A DNA stretch of 64,000 bases from Holothuria scabra (Eukaryota; Echinodermata; Holothuroidea; Aspidochirotida; Holothuriidae). Each line of letters begins with the position of its first letter. Position 1 is the first letter of the stretch. Of the stretch, positions 47,771-59,079 are shown piece after piece. The DNA lies in contig CM074179.1 in the NCBI GenBank assembly GCA_037179385.1, forward strand, positions 74,017,719 to 74,081,718, given 5' to 3'. The notes below the pieces were generated by a model that searched no databases, had not been told where the DNA came from, and saw nothing but the letters and a program-made list of their open reading frames with translations. The position numbers were made by a program, and so were the translations under genes.

Positions 47771-48712
47771 CTTTGACACAATTAGGGATTTTGGGGATGC
47801 AAAAAATTTAAACATGATTTTGTTCTTTTTTATCAAAGCACAGACATATTTTCCATAGGAAAAGCACCTGAGTTGCTCTTTAGTGATTTAACACCACTGC
47901 TGTATGCAGATTGTAGATCTACTGTACAGCACTAGACTAGCAGCCTATCCATCTAACGTTAGTTTTAACTGATTTGCAAAAAAATAACTACTAAGTTATC
48001 ACTTTGGGACCACATACCTGTAAGATTAACTCACAATTTACTTGCTAAACACATGTCATGGTCCCTTTAAGTAACAATTTGTTTGCACTGTGTCTTGCTT
48101 AAAACTAACTTTGGGCTACGTCTTTTTTAAAGAGATTTTCCAAATGGAACACAAATCTAATTCTCAATATAATCCCATTGGTCTAATTAAAAATCTATGG
48201 CTGGGAGGTGTGCGTATAGACGCCACCGCTTCCCTTGCCCTAACTTTATGTACATCTGTACAGTACTCATTTTCTTGTGTTGGTGAACTTCACAAGAAAC
48301 TTTCCAGTTATCACATACTTGTATTAGGGATTACGTGTACTCATGTGCATATCATAGAAAAGTTCAACTTCAAAATTTAGCAGGAAGAATGTGAAAGGGG
48401 CATAATTTATGCAGGATCATTATTCAATTATCTAATAGATTATCACTTGGAAGTCACACACTTGTTTTAGAGTTTACGCGGGGAACATAAAAGACATCTT
48501 GCATTAAGAAAATAAATGTCACAGAAAATCGCAGAAGCTTAAAATTGCCATTTGTACATGAAACGGAAATTCACGGAAAAGGGAAATATAGAAAAGGCAA
48601 CTGTGAATATTGAGACTTGAATGACAAAAATAATAATTGTTGAGAAACCTAATTGTTCGATTCGCATTAAAATTGTTATTTGCTATCCTTAATTTTGATA
48701 TACAGCTGTAGT

Positions 48713-49370
48713 ATGTCTAATATGGCGCGAGAAGTTTCTGGCAGTTCACGCCCGAAACGACGGAAAATCAGGTTATTAGTAGAAGAGCATCTTGATGACA
48801 TTTGTGGTACTATTGGAGAAAGTATCTATGAGGAAAATAGAGCTGGTGTTAGTCATCAACCTCAATGTCATCTTAATATTTTAAGTACCAACCCTGAAAG
48901 AAGTGAAAGTAGTTTGAGTGACATTGAAAACTGTGTTCATGAGGAAATGATTATTCCACAGGACTGTGTGGAAAATGGTGGTTGTGAAACAGAAAGTTCT
49001 AATGATATTTTGTGTAATGCAGAGAAAGGCATTCTTGGTCAGCAGTTAAGTGAGGAAAAAAGAAGTGATGATGATGGCATTGACACACTGAAAGAAAATT
49101 AGCTGACTGGGCAATTAAACACAATATTCCAAATGCAGGCCTCTCTTCTTTACTTAAAATATTGAAAAGTTCCAACATTGATGTTCCTCTTGATCATAGG
49201 ACATTGCTCCATACCCCTAGACAAGCAAGTGTCAAATATATTGGTGGTGGTTCATATTACTATTTTGGATTAGAATACTGTTTAGGGCCACTAAACAGAA
49301 GAAACAAAAAGACTGGCCTCGGACGAACTAGAATGTTTGACGTCATTTACAGTAAGACATTAATTTGTTA
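48713..49370 (+). pseudogene. Transposon-linked ORF, one frameshift, function unknown
   Basis: The reading frame follows a good acceptor (ttttgatatacag) and starts MSNMAREVSGSSRPKRRK, a basic, possibly nuclear-localising stretch. An acidic Ser-rich segment of about 100 residues follows. The first frame stops at 49100-49102. One base later the frame continues LADWAIKHNIPNAGLSSLLK, LPLDHRTLL-type and GGSYYYFGLEYCLGPL. From memory, this second module recurs in ORFs of invertebrate transposons, with no assigned function. It lies inside the 8.1-kb element and may belong to it. The downstream sequence has no further recognised domain. Confidence 0.55.
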
Positions 49371-49393
49371 AAGAAGACAGTTCAGAGTTGTAA

Positions 49394-49705
49394 AGGCCTG
49401 TATACAGGAGCACCATTTGTAAAACATTCTCAAAACACTTCACCTGCAGCAAACCCAAAACACGCTTGTTTTTGGTTTGTTGATCAGTTTCGACAGAGTA
49501 AAAACAATTTAAAAACATTTTGAAAATGTTTTAAGAATGTTTTGAAAAGAATTGACAGGACGTTTCTTTAGCAACATTTCCAAAACATTTTCAAAACATG
49601 CTTTAACCCTGTCAGTGCAACAAACCGAAAACAAGCATGTTTTGTATTTGTTGCCAGTGAATGTTTCGGAAATGTTTTGCAAAGTTTGCTCGTGTATACA
49701 GGCCT
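49394..49705. mobile_element. 312-bp MITE with AGGCCTGTATACA termini
   Basis: The left end is AGGCCTGTATACAGGAGCA and the right end inverted is AGGCCTGTATACACGAGCA. The interior is made of AAAACATTTTC and GAAAATGTTTT words. Flanking duplications are not convincing. Nested in the 8.1-kb element. Confidence 0.8.
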
Positions 49706-50612
49706 GAACTGCGGATGTCAGGTCATAGGTCACAGGGGTTTAGAAGAGTAACCATGCTGTTGTTCTCAACAGCAGAAACGTGTACTGTCACTGCACTACA
49801 ATGTAGTATAGTATTTACTTTCAGAGTACCCTTGTGACCTTTGACTTGTTAGACATTGCTATAATCTGATCTGGCTTATTGATTAGTTGTAAGCGAAAAG
49901 TACATAAATTAAAACTTGTTTATAAGCCATGTACAGATAGAAGGAACTGTACTTAACAAAGTCCTTTCTGAGAGGCTTCAGACAGTCCTCAACAAAGGTG
50001 ATGGGACAAAGTAAGCAACACAAGCAATGAGAAGATCATCCTCCTCCCTACTCCGGACTTAGTCCCATGTATTTTGTCGAAGATAGTAGAATATCTGAAA
50101 TTCATAAGTAGGTCTCTTCTACACTAGTATTGTGTGCTATAATTAAGATTGAGGGTTTTGAATTGAAATTAAATTAAAGTTTCAAAACTTAAAATATATC
50201 AGCCAATGAAGCTACTAGATTAAATAAGGATAAGACCTTCAAGTGGGAATGCAAGGTTTTTGAATTTCTCATGCCTCTAGATGAACTCCCATTCTGATAA
50301 CGTGTTTCCTTGAGGAAAAAAATGCTTGTTTGATTTCAAAGGGGCTCATTGAATTGGTTAATGGAATTCAACACATTTTTCAAACCTGTGAAGCTTCCTT
50401 CACACATGAAGGACAAAAGGTCAAAGTTAGACAATCTGCCTATCCTTCATACCAATAACTCTATTAATAGTGAGAACTTAAGGGTTCAATTCCGTGTAAA
50501 AAATTTGTGACCAGCCTTTTCTTTAAATTATGCGCAAAACCACGACAACTCAGAACAAAAAGTTCAACATCTTCCGTAAGTATTGGATATAGGTCAAGGT
50601 TAGATGAACTTT

Positions 50613-50662
50613 TACGGCCCAGTTTTCAACCTTTTGGTTCAGGTCAAACCGGTCACGGACAT
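50613..50662 (-). mobile_element. SINE family A, 3' fragment
   Basis: Short stretch sharing ACGGCCCAG, CAACCTTTTGGTTCAGGTC and CCGGTCACGG with the other copies. The rest is missing. Confidence 0.55.
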
Positions 50663-50819
50663 ATCTTTTAATATGTTTGTATTGCTGTCTGTTTGCTTTT
50701 AGGAGCGGTAAAAAGGAATCCCCAAACCTGTTCCAGCTCAAGGAAAGATGTGGAACTGGCAGTTGCAAAGTGGCTGATTGGAAGCGGAAACAGGATTGGT
50801 GGCAGTCGACGTGGATGGC

Positions 50820-52170
50820 TCCATAGGCATAATTCAGTCGTTGAGGAAGTGGTGTGAAAACTTTGTGAAGCAAGCAAGTGTAATGTCATGGATTTACATT
50901 GATGGGGGATATTTTGGTTTATCTATTTTTCATCCTATTGTTTTAACCTTTAATTGATTCAAGTTTTCAAAATTCCATTGCATGGAGTGCAGTTATAGTA
51001 TAAATGAATCAGATAGTAGTTGTAAAAAATTGAGGATCAATGTGAAACCATGACATCACACCAACTTGCTTCATTTTGTTTTGTTTTTATTTGTTTTAGA
51101 GTGTCACTATCTTAGTATTAATTAGTAATTAATTAAATTATGAAAATATTTGTTTGTTTTTTTTTTCGTAAATGTTACAACCAGCTTTCATCTCAAATCA
51201 CATTTTTACCAATATGGTTATTTGAAAATATAAGTAACCTGAACTTTGCATGCAGTACATTCTCTCTAGTGGGTAAGTTTCTCCCTTTGAAAAAAGTATG
51301 TCGTTATGTGCCAGTACAAGTAAAATAAAGGTAGGTGGTGCCACCATCTGACGTCACGTAACAGTTGTCAAACCGCACATTTTTTAGGAAAAGCCCGAGT
51401 CATACGTGTGACTCATGCAAAATAAAACTTAGGCTTTCTGATTTGGCCGGGGTTTTATATTCATATTATGTCTTTCTCTATTGCTTAAAGTTTGCTGGGC
51501 ATCAAGTAGAGTTTCATCTGAAGCTTTTCCCTGTAAGACTGAGTCGTTCTCAAACTAAGATCTCCATATTTCAGAGACTTTTATGATTTTTTGCCTATTT
51601 GTAGGCAGTTTATCGGGTTATTCGGGAAAAGGATCGCGAATTGCTTATGATAGGAAGTTGTGTGCGAATGCTTATCGTTAGCATTTTATGCACTGTTCCA
51701 ACATGTGAGGTATAATATGTCGTTCTGTAGAACCGGAGTGGCACTCTAGCTCTCTGTGGAATTGGAGGAGACTTTTGTAGTCTAGGATACCACAGAAGCA
51801 TTGCCCTTACTATATTCAAGATCTACAGCTCTATAATTCACCAGCAAGTAGTTCCATAGGCATAATTCAATCGTTGAGGAAGTTGAGTGAAAACTTTAAG
51901 AATGTGCTGTAGGACTGATGGCTTGATCTCTTTGTTATCAGAGAAATTATTGTTATGCATTTGTTAATATTTATATATATATATTGTGTTCTTGTGATAT
52001 TAGCAGTGGAATCATTTTCTACAAAAAGTCAAGGTGAAGCAAGTGTAAATTTCTTTTGTTTTTATTTGTTTTAGCGTGTTACTTTCTTAGTATTAATTAG
52101 TAATTAATTCAATTATGAAAATGTTTTTTTTTTTTCTAAATGTTACAGCCAGCTTTCATCTCAAATCATG
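50820..52170 (+). repeat. Tandem segmental duplication with period of about 1 kb
   Basis: CCATAGGCATAATTCA and GTTGAGGAAGT at 50822 recur at 51855. TTTTTATTTGTTTTAG, TTAGTATTAATTAGTAATTA and CCAGCTTTCATCTCAAATCA at 51080-51200 recur at 52050-52170. The copies have diverged and lie inside the 8.1-kb element. Confidence 0.75.
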
Positions 52171-53129
52171 TGTCCCAATGTGTCCCAAATGACATAGAAG
52201 CCTTTGGTTAAGGGAAAATTGTAATGTAGATAGGGGAATGATTTATAGTATTATTGATCGGTATTATCTGAGGTTTTGAGCTTCCATGCCTCCAACTTTG
52301 CAATATGCAATAATAAGTTAAATATTATCCTTGATACAAGTCCTGCCATTTCTTAACAACTTCTTATAGTAAACCATGTCCTGAAAAAAACCAAAAAGCC
52401 TTTCTTGTGCCATTTTGCAATGCCTTTTGTAAAAATATCTCAGTTTTTATTGTAAATACTGTACATGCCTATATGTCCTATCTCCCAGTTATTTAAAGTA
52501 TTATTCATAAGTGTTTATTACACTAGAGATGAAGGTGCCTTTCTATATTTGAATAAAGAACAGTCAGTACTTAATCCAAAACTATATCATTTCTTTCCGT
52601 CTGATTGAATACTATCAATACCTGCTGATCATGCTAATTGAGCGCAAGAGGTCACAGCCAACCTTACAGAAATCTGAAGGACCCGTGAGGTTACAATAGA
52701 CCAGAGGTAATATCTCTATGGGTCCCAACAAACCCCGACCCTGCAAAAGCCTAGCGTGGCCATTAAATGCCACATTCATTTCCCATATAGGCCCCATGTT
52801 GAGCGCGGGCCATACAACATTATTCCATATTAACCCCATATTGGACCCATATAGGCCCCATATCATATTCCATATATGTCCCATGTGGGCCCCACATAAG
52901 ACCCACATGGATCCAGAATATTACCTTGTCAGTTTATTTGTTTCCTCATATAGGACCCGCGCAGGCCCCATCAAAGCCCCATGTAGGATCCCATATAGGT
53001 CTCATGTTTCCCCCACGGACACATCGGTACGGGGCCCATGTGGGATTCCCATGTTGGACCCATATAGTGCACCATATTGGTCCCATATTGGCCCCATATA
53101 TCATTGCTGGCTGGGATGGTGATGCTAGT

Positions 53130-54190
53130 CAAGTGTTATAATTTTGTACACTCCACCAGGGTCTGAACGTGGCAGTTTTGGCTCTTTACCTCAGCCACCA
53201 TCCATCCGCTCAGTCATCTAGTAATTTCATCACTTTATCGCATCCACACCCGGTTCAAGGGATGGCTGCACATTAACCTATTAGCTGGGAACATTCGACA
53301 GAAATTAATTCGCGTAGCCATCGGATTATCTTGACCAAACACCATTCGCATTCACTCACCCTTCGCCAACTTGAAGTTTCTCGCGAACCCCAAGTCCACT
53401 GGCAGTCTCAAGGACTGACGGTTTGGTTTGTTTATTTATTTAATTGTAATTATATTTATATTTGTAAAATGTATATATGCTCTCTTACGCAAGATCCAGA
53501 TTAAAATTCTTTCAACTTACACCAGCTAGAGTATTGTTGTTTTGACGTTGACGTGTCTATAGGGCCAACCCTTAAAGGTAGTGTGACATGTCAGCAAAGA
53601 GCCCTGAGTTTACTTGGTAGTTAACGAGCGAGATCGCCTAAGGAATAATCCGTTGGAATTATGTCAATATCTTTTACCATTCTCAGGATATACCTCTTCA
53701 AAGTTTTAATGTTTCTGAAGCAACTTGTTGTTCATGCAAAAATAGTGATGCTGAGTGTTGCACAGTGTAACATTTTTTTTTTGTTAACTCTATATTAATT
53801 TTCTCTTAATTACTTGTTAGATTGTTTATGGTTTGGCGATTGATACTGATGATTTTCAAGGAAACAATTTAAACTTTCAAAATAAACCCTTCAGGAAATA
53901 CTAATGTTACAACTGCCCTTAAAATGAAGATTGCAAAAACAAAGGCTAACATTAGCCATAAATATGGCATGTCCCTTCCATGACACCACAAAATTTCCAT
54001 ATTGAACTCATATTTATACATGATTAAGTGCAAATCAGAAAAAACCTGTAAAATGACCAATTTTTAACCGGTTTTGATGGAAATTGCGTCAATTATCTTA
54101 GATTTTAATGTTTTTTACATCAAAAACCCGACTTTGTCATTTTGGTATCACACTACCTTTAATAACTCTCCGTACTCCGACCCACATTTA
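53130..54190. other. Non-coding stretch right of the 8.1-kb element
   Basis: I recognise no gene. The 3' part leads into the integrase relic and may be decayed retroelement sequence. Confidence 0.4.
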
Positions 54191-54259
54191 AGCAACCTGT
54201 GACGGTACCCCTTTAACATTTCAAAACTTTTAATCATTGCTTCTAGTTAAGGCAATGAT

Positions 54260-54645
54260 GAAAAGTATGTTGTAGCCCCTGTTGACCATTTCAGTAAATT
54301 TTATCTTACTTGTTTTGTGTCAAAAACGCTACAAGTCATGTATTGGCGAAAATACTTAAATATATTTGTTGTACTTTTGGAAGTCCCAGAGTTGTTTCTG
54401 ATAAGCCTCAACATTTTTTAGCAGTAACAATGCAATATTTTTTAAAAGATTTCATTGCACCCCATTACCCGCAGTCAAATTGTCTGAAAGAATGTTCAGG
54501 AATTTTAAAGCTGTACTTCAATACTTCCATTCTCAGAATCATGTTAAGTGGGCAGATCATATTACAGAATTTCGGTTTTCTGTGAATCCCATTGTTCATG
54601 AAGCTCGTCAAGGTATTTTAGGGGGAGAGTTAGAAGAAGGGTTTA
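54260..54645 (+). pseudogene. Retroelement integrase-core relic (gypsy-like)
   Basis: Pieces of a DDE integrase core can be read in three frames: VDHFSKFYLT near the first Asp, FGSPRVVSDKPQHFL around the second Asp, HYPQSN and LKE at the Glu helix, then a W-x-x-x-I-x-E-F-x-x-x-x-N segment. At least two frameshifts separate them. No LTR, RT or gag was found next to it. Confidence 0.7.
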
Positions 54646-55199
54646 AGGTCACATCAGGTTTTGATACGTTAAAAGTAGTGGCAAAAAAATTTGCAGGTAT
54701 TCCATCCATTACTGCATCACTCTTCACTGATTGCATAAAACCAACATCTTTAGGATTAATTTGTTTTGACAAATTTGGTACATTTGGGAAACCAGTACTT
54801 TTTCAAGATTCGAGAATTAGCTTTACGTACGCCAAAATGCCCAGCTGTTGGACGATTATGATTGTTATAAGCAAGTATTTGAATCAATGTTGCGGGTACA
54901 ACAATATGACAATATGATAACTGTTATGCTTGTGAAATGCATTACTGAAACTGTTATTACTATTAAATAAGAAGAACAAACAATGCTGTAATATGCATAT
55001 AGTCAAGAAATCATATTTAAAATAGTTGGAATATTTTCTGGATTTTTTTTTTTAAAGATTTTGGCTCTTTTTGTGTAATATAATAAATAAATTTCTAAAC
55101 AAGCTAGAAAGAGTGTGATTGTAATTTAAATCAATGTATTTGCAGATGATAACACCAACAATAATTCATCAGAGAGTAAAAGTGGAAAATTGTCAGTAA

Positions 55200-55835
55200 T
55201 AAAACTTTCAACCTTGAACAATACATTAAAAACTTAGGGATGAAAATTGTCAGCTCTTAGTTTCTGTCTTAATCGAAGAACCTGTCATTAAACTTTCAAC
55301 CTACAACAATACATTAAAAACTTAAGCATGGAATTTTCGATCTCTAAGTTTTGGTCTAAACTGAAGTACCTGTTATTAAATTTCAGCCTACAACAATACA
55401 TTAAAAGATTAAGGATGAAAATTTCCATCTCTGGGTTTCTGTCTTAACTGAGGTACCCGTTATTAAACTTTCAACCTACACCAATACATTAAAAACTTAA
55501 AGGCCCAGTTCTCTCACCCAAACAGTACCAATTCTCCTAACCTTTTTACTGAAGCCCCTCCCACAATTGTCTGAAAATTCATCCTCATCCAGACACAATC
55601 TCAGTTTCTTGCTTCGGGGTGAGTATAGAAAAACTCAATTTATATAATCAAAACACTCTCAGTACCGTTCATGTTGTGTAATATAAGCTTTGGCACTCTG
55701 CATTGTTTGAATTAGCTGTCAATCAAAGAGCTGAGCCAATTCAGAATTTCTGTACCCGGGTACCAAAATTGTAGTTTGGGGTGAGAGGTTTGGCCCTTTA
55801 AGGATGAAACGTTTCATCTCTAAGTTTGCTGCATT
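55200..55835 (+). repeat. 88-bp tandem repeat, about four units, split by a MITE
   Basis: Units share ACTTTCAACCTACAACAATA, CATTAAAAACTTAAGGATGA and TCTCTAAGTTTCTGTC. Starts fall near 55202, 55290, 55377 and 55465. The last unit is interrupted at its TTAA by the MITE and resumes at 55802. Confidence 0.85.
55501..55797. mobile_element. TTAA-targeting MITE, copy 2, inserted in a tandem repeat
   Basis: Flanked by TTAA at 55497-55500 and 55798-55801. The repeat unit it interrupts continues on the other side (AAAAACTTAA then GGATGAAA), so the empty site is visible in sister units. No ORF. Confidence 0.92.
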
Positions 55836-55874
55836 TTGCCATTTTGACCAAATGTTCTAACTTGACGAAATGTC

Positions 55875-56145
55875 AGTTTTAGGTATAACTTTGTTATTTT
55901 GACGATTTTAACTCGTCAATTTGCAGAAAGTTGTTACATTAACGAGATCTGTTATCTCTGCAAAATGTTTATTTTCCGAATTGCGTTATTTTAACGAGAT
56001 ATTAATAACTGTGTAACTCGTCAATTTGAGGTTACAGTGTGGCATTTACGAGATCTGGTATCTCTGCAAAATGTGAGCTTTCCGAATTTTGTTATTTTTA
56101 ACGAGATAGTAAAAGTGGTGTAACTCGTCAATTTGAGAAAAATCA
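55875..56145 (+). repeat. Tandem repeat of about 116 bp
   Basis: Two and a half units share AACTCGTCAATTTG, AACGAGAT with TATCTCTGCAAAATG, and TTTCCGAATT plus GTTATTTT blocks. No coding content. Confidence 0.75.
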
Positions 56146-56509
56146 TGAAGAAACTCTCGCCCTGTCGGTTTTTTTCCACAAAATTATGGGTGTTTTATCA
56201 GTCTTGACCGCTTCTTCGGTAGGTTATTTGCTAATCCGTAATGATCTGTTGAGACTATTACGACCACGATCTGATATAAGCAATCCCAGCAACTTGTTAT
56301 AGATTCACGCTTCCCTGCAATCACAAGCTGCAGCCCGTGCCAGATATATCGAATTAGGCGTGCTCCACTGAGCAGGAGCTTTACACTTGGTTCAGGGAGC
56401 TGTAAGGGAAGGAGAAACAACACATGTTCCTCCTTTGTCCTATGTGCTTAGCCGCCACTAAAGTTTTGTATTATCTGATTCCTGAAATAACTCTAAACTA
56501 ACCTGGATT

Positions 56510-59075
56510 TAAAATCGTTAGTAACAATTTCCGGTAAAGAGCTTGGGTTAATATCAGCATAAAATTTTGTATGGATCAAAAAGATTTCTCGAATGTCCCC
56601 CTCCCCTTGAGTAGAGGGTTATGCTGAGCCCGTGTACTACCTAGGCGAACTAATTGTGTAATTGTGTAAATGATTCATGTAAACTCCAGCTGAAAATTTC
56701 CGGGGCTTGAAAATACTTCTCAGCCCCCCCCCCCCCTCTTGGGTACGGTTTGCGTTGATTTGTTAGTTAGTTAGATGAAATCTAACGACACGCCAACAGG
56801 AAGGTGTTATATATGGTGTCAGTCAACACGATAACAAGTTCAAAGTTTGCATTATATTCAAGTATGGTTGAAGTTCAAATTTGGTTTCCCTTTAGTCGCC
56901 TCTAACGACAGGCAGGAAATACCGTGGACATATCCTTTAACCCCCAGCTCACAGTGGGCATGGGTTGTGTTGAACCCGTATACTGCCGAGGCAAAACTTA
57001 AGTTTTTCGGTCACCAGGGATAATTTCCAAGTGTTTTGGAATTTTTTTCGGGAAACTGCATCTTAGGGAGAGGACCAGATACCACTCCCCGTAACGTCTA
57101 TGATCATGAGTGATGGGGATCCTTTTGCGATTCGGGAGTCACTTAAAAATTAAACTTGCCTCTTTTATAAATTTGACAACAATCATGGATATTCAATAAC
57201 TGAACATCAAACTCGTTTTGAAAATTTTGTAGACTAATTCACTTTGACACCTGAAATGTACACTTGTGTACAAATAAGATGCCGTGTTGATGCAGTATTG
57301 TGAGCTTTCCATTGAAAGTTTCTGTGTCTGATTTGATACCGCATTGCAAAAAAATGATAGCAGTCAGATGTAATGGTAAGCTAACCTTTCTTAGAACCGA
57401 ACAACGGAAATTGAAAAAGGAAAGTGACCAAGCGATATTAAGGATGGGAAGGGGAATGGCTGGAGACGTAGGCTGGGGCAAAGACTTTTCATGTAGGATG
57501 AGAAATTGAAAGTGTATGGAGTAAATACTAGCTTAAAATTTTCTATAGATTGAATAATATCTTGAATACCCTCTCCCACTTCCCTTGGGTACGAGTCTAT
57601 ATTGACCGAGCATACTATAGTGGCGACCTTAAGTTTTTAAGTCACCAAAATAAATTTTCAAATGTTTTGGAACAATTTTCCCGGACACTTGATTTTAGGG
57701 AGGGGGCACCATACCATTTCCCATAACGCCTAATTTCTGGTTGTCTTCAATGTCTTGAGTATAAGTATGACTGTTAGTCCATGTCGGGAGCGATCGGATA
57801 GTTAATTTATTTTTTCATCATTATAAATTTGACAACACACATGCATTTTCAATAACAAACTCGTTTTGAAAATCTCGTATATATACTCAATCAATGCGAC
57901 ACCTGCACTTCTGCACAAATGAGGTGTCGGGTTGACACAATTTTGTAAATTGTCCAATGCAAGTTTCTATGTACAATTCGACATCTTATTCCATTACATT
58001 GATTGCGCACAAGTATAGCCTTATGGATAGTTTTCTATTGAGCAGCGGACGTTAAAATAGGCAATTGACCAGGGAAGATTCAGAATGGAAATGGGAAGAC
58101 GTAGGCTGGGGCAAAAACTTTTTTTGTAGGAGGAGAGTTTTGTGTTAATGTGTCAAGTAAATACCATCTGGCAATTTTCTTTGGATTAAAACATTTCTTG
58201 AATACCCCCCCCCCCTTCCCCTTTGGGTACGAGGTTGTGTTGAACCCACATACTGAAGGGGCGACCTTAAGTTTTTCAGTCACCAAAATCAATATTTTAA
58301 TGATTTGGAACAAAAACTGGATTTTAAGGAGGTGCACCACAATCCTCCCTCATACCCCTAATAGCGCCTAATTCCGGTTGTCTTCAGTGTTTTGAGTATC
58401 ACCATGACCGAGGGCGAAAGGGGATCTTCAACCGATTTCGGGAGCGATCGGAAAGTTAAAATTGGTTTTTTTCTTACCATAAATTTGTCAACAGGTGTAA
58501 ATTTGCCATAACATCAACCTCGTTTTGAAAATTTTGTATACTAAATCAATGCGACATCTGAAACACTTGTGTACAAATGGGGTGTCGCTTTAACACATGC
58601 AGTGTTGTAAGCGTTCCATTGCAAGTTTCTATGCACGATTCGACATGGCATTGCATCATAACGCTAGCAAACAGGTCTAGCCTCATGGATTGTACTGAGC
58701 AGCGGACGTTATAAAAGGCAAGTTACCAGGATGGGAACGGGAATGGCTGCAGATATATGCTGGGGAAAAGACTTTTCATGACATGCAGGAGGAGAAATTG
58801 TGAAAATATGTGAAGTAAACACCAGTTAAACATTTTCTAGGGATTAAAACGCCTCAGGCTCCCCTTGAGTATCGAGTTGTTCTGAACCCGTTTACTGCCT
58901 CGACGAGCTTAACTTCTTTTCAGCAACCAAATGTTTTGAAACATTGTTAAGCGAGGGGCCACTTACTCCACCCTGTGACATCTTCCGATTGTCTTGAGTG
59001 TTTTGAGTATATGGCTGACGAATGGGGATTTTAATTGATGTCGGAAGCAATCGGAAAGTTTAAATACGGCAAAAA
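56510..59075 (+). repeat. Tandem array with units of about 640 bp
   Basis: Units near 57020, 57650 and 58290 plus partial flanking units repeat the same order: TTTTGGAACAATTTT, TTATAAATTTGACAACA, CGTTTTGAAAATTTTGTA, GTGTACAAATGGGGTGTCG, TCCATTGCAAGTTTCTATG, then a C-rich tract with CCCTTGGGTACGAG. The short ORFs inside are repeat shadows. Confidence 0.75.
56806..56965 (+). repeat. Dispersed repeat, second copy
   Basis: Forward copy with GTCGCCTCTAACGACAGGCA, GGAAATACCGTGGACATATC and CCCCCAGCTCACAGTGGG. Inserted within the tandem-array region. Confidence 0.6.
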
Positions 59076-59079
59076 TTTT

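Larger units (their letters stand above)
45037..53117. mobile_element. 8.1-kb inverted-repeat element with CCCATATGGG-word arrays
   Basis: Ends are ATCCCAGCCA (left) and TGGCTGGGAT (right), followed inward by ATATGGGGCC on each side. Flanking 9-mers GGTATTGCT (45028-45036) and GGTGATGCT (53118-53126) match at 7 of 9. Inside, 45047-45350 and 52780-53100 are dense with CCATATAGGCCC and GGGCCCATATG words. A 9-bp duplication is typical of Mutator-like elements. It holds several nested insertions and one decayed ORF. Confidence 0.6.

Noticed and set aside
50550..50873. 107-codon minus-strand frame
   Set aside because: Partly a SINE fragment and partly the 1-kb duplication; no recognisable protein.
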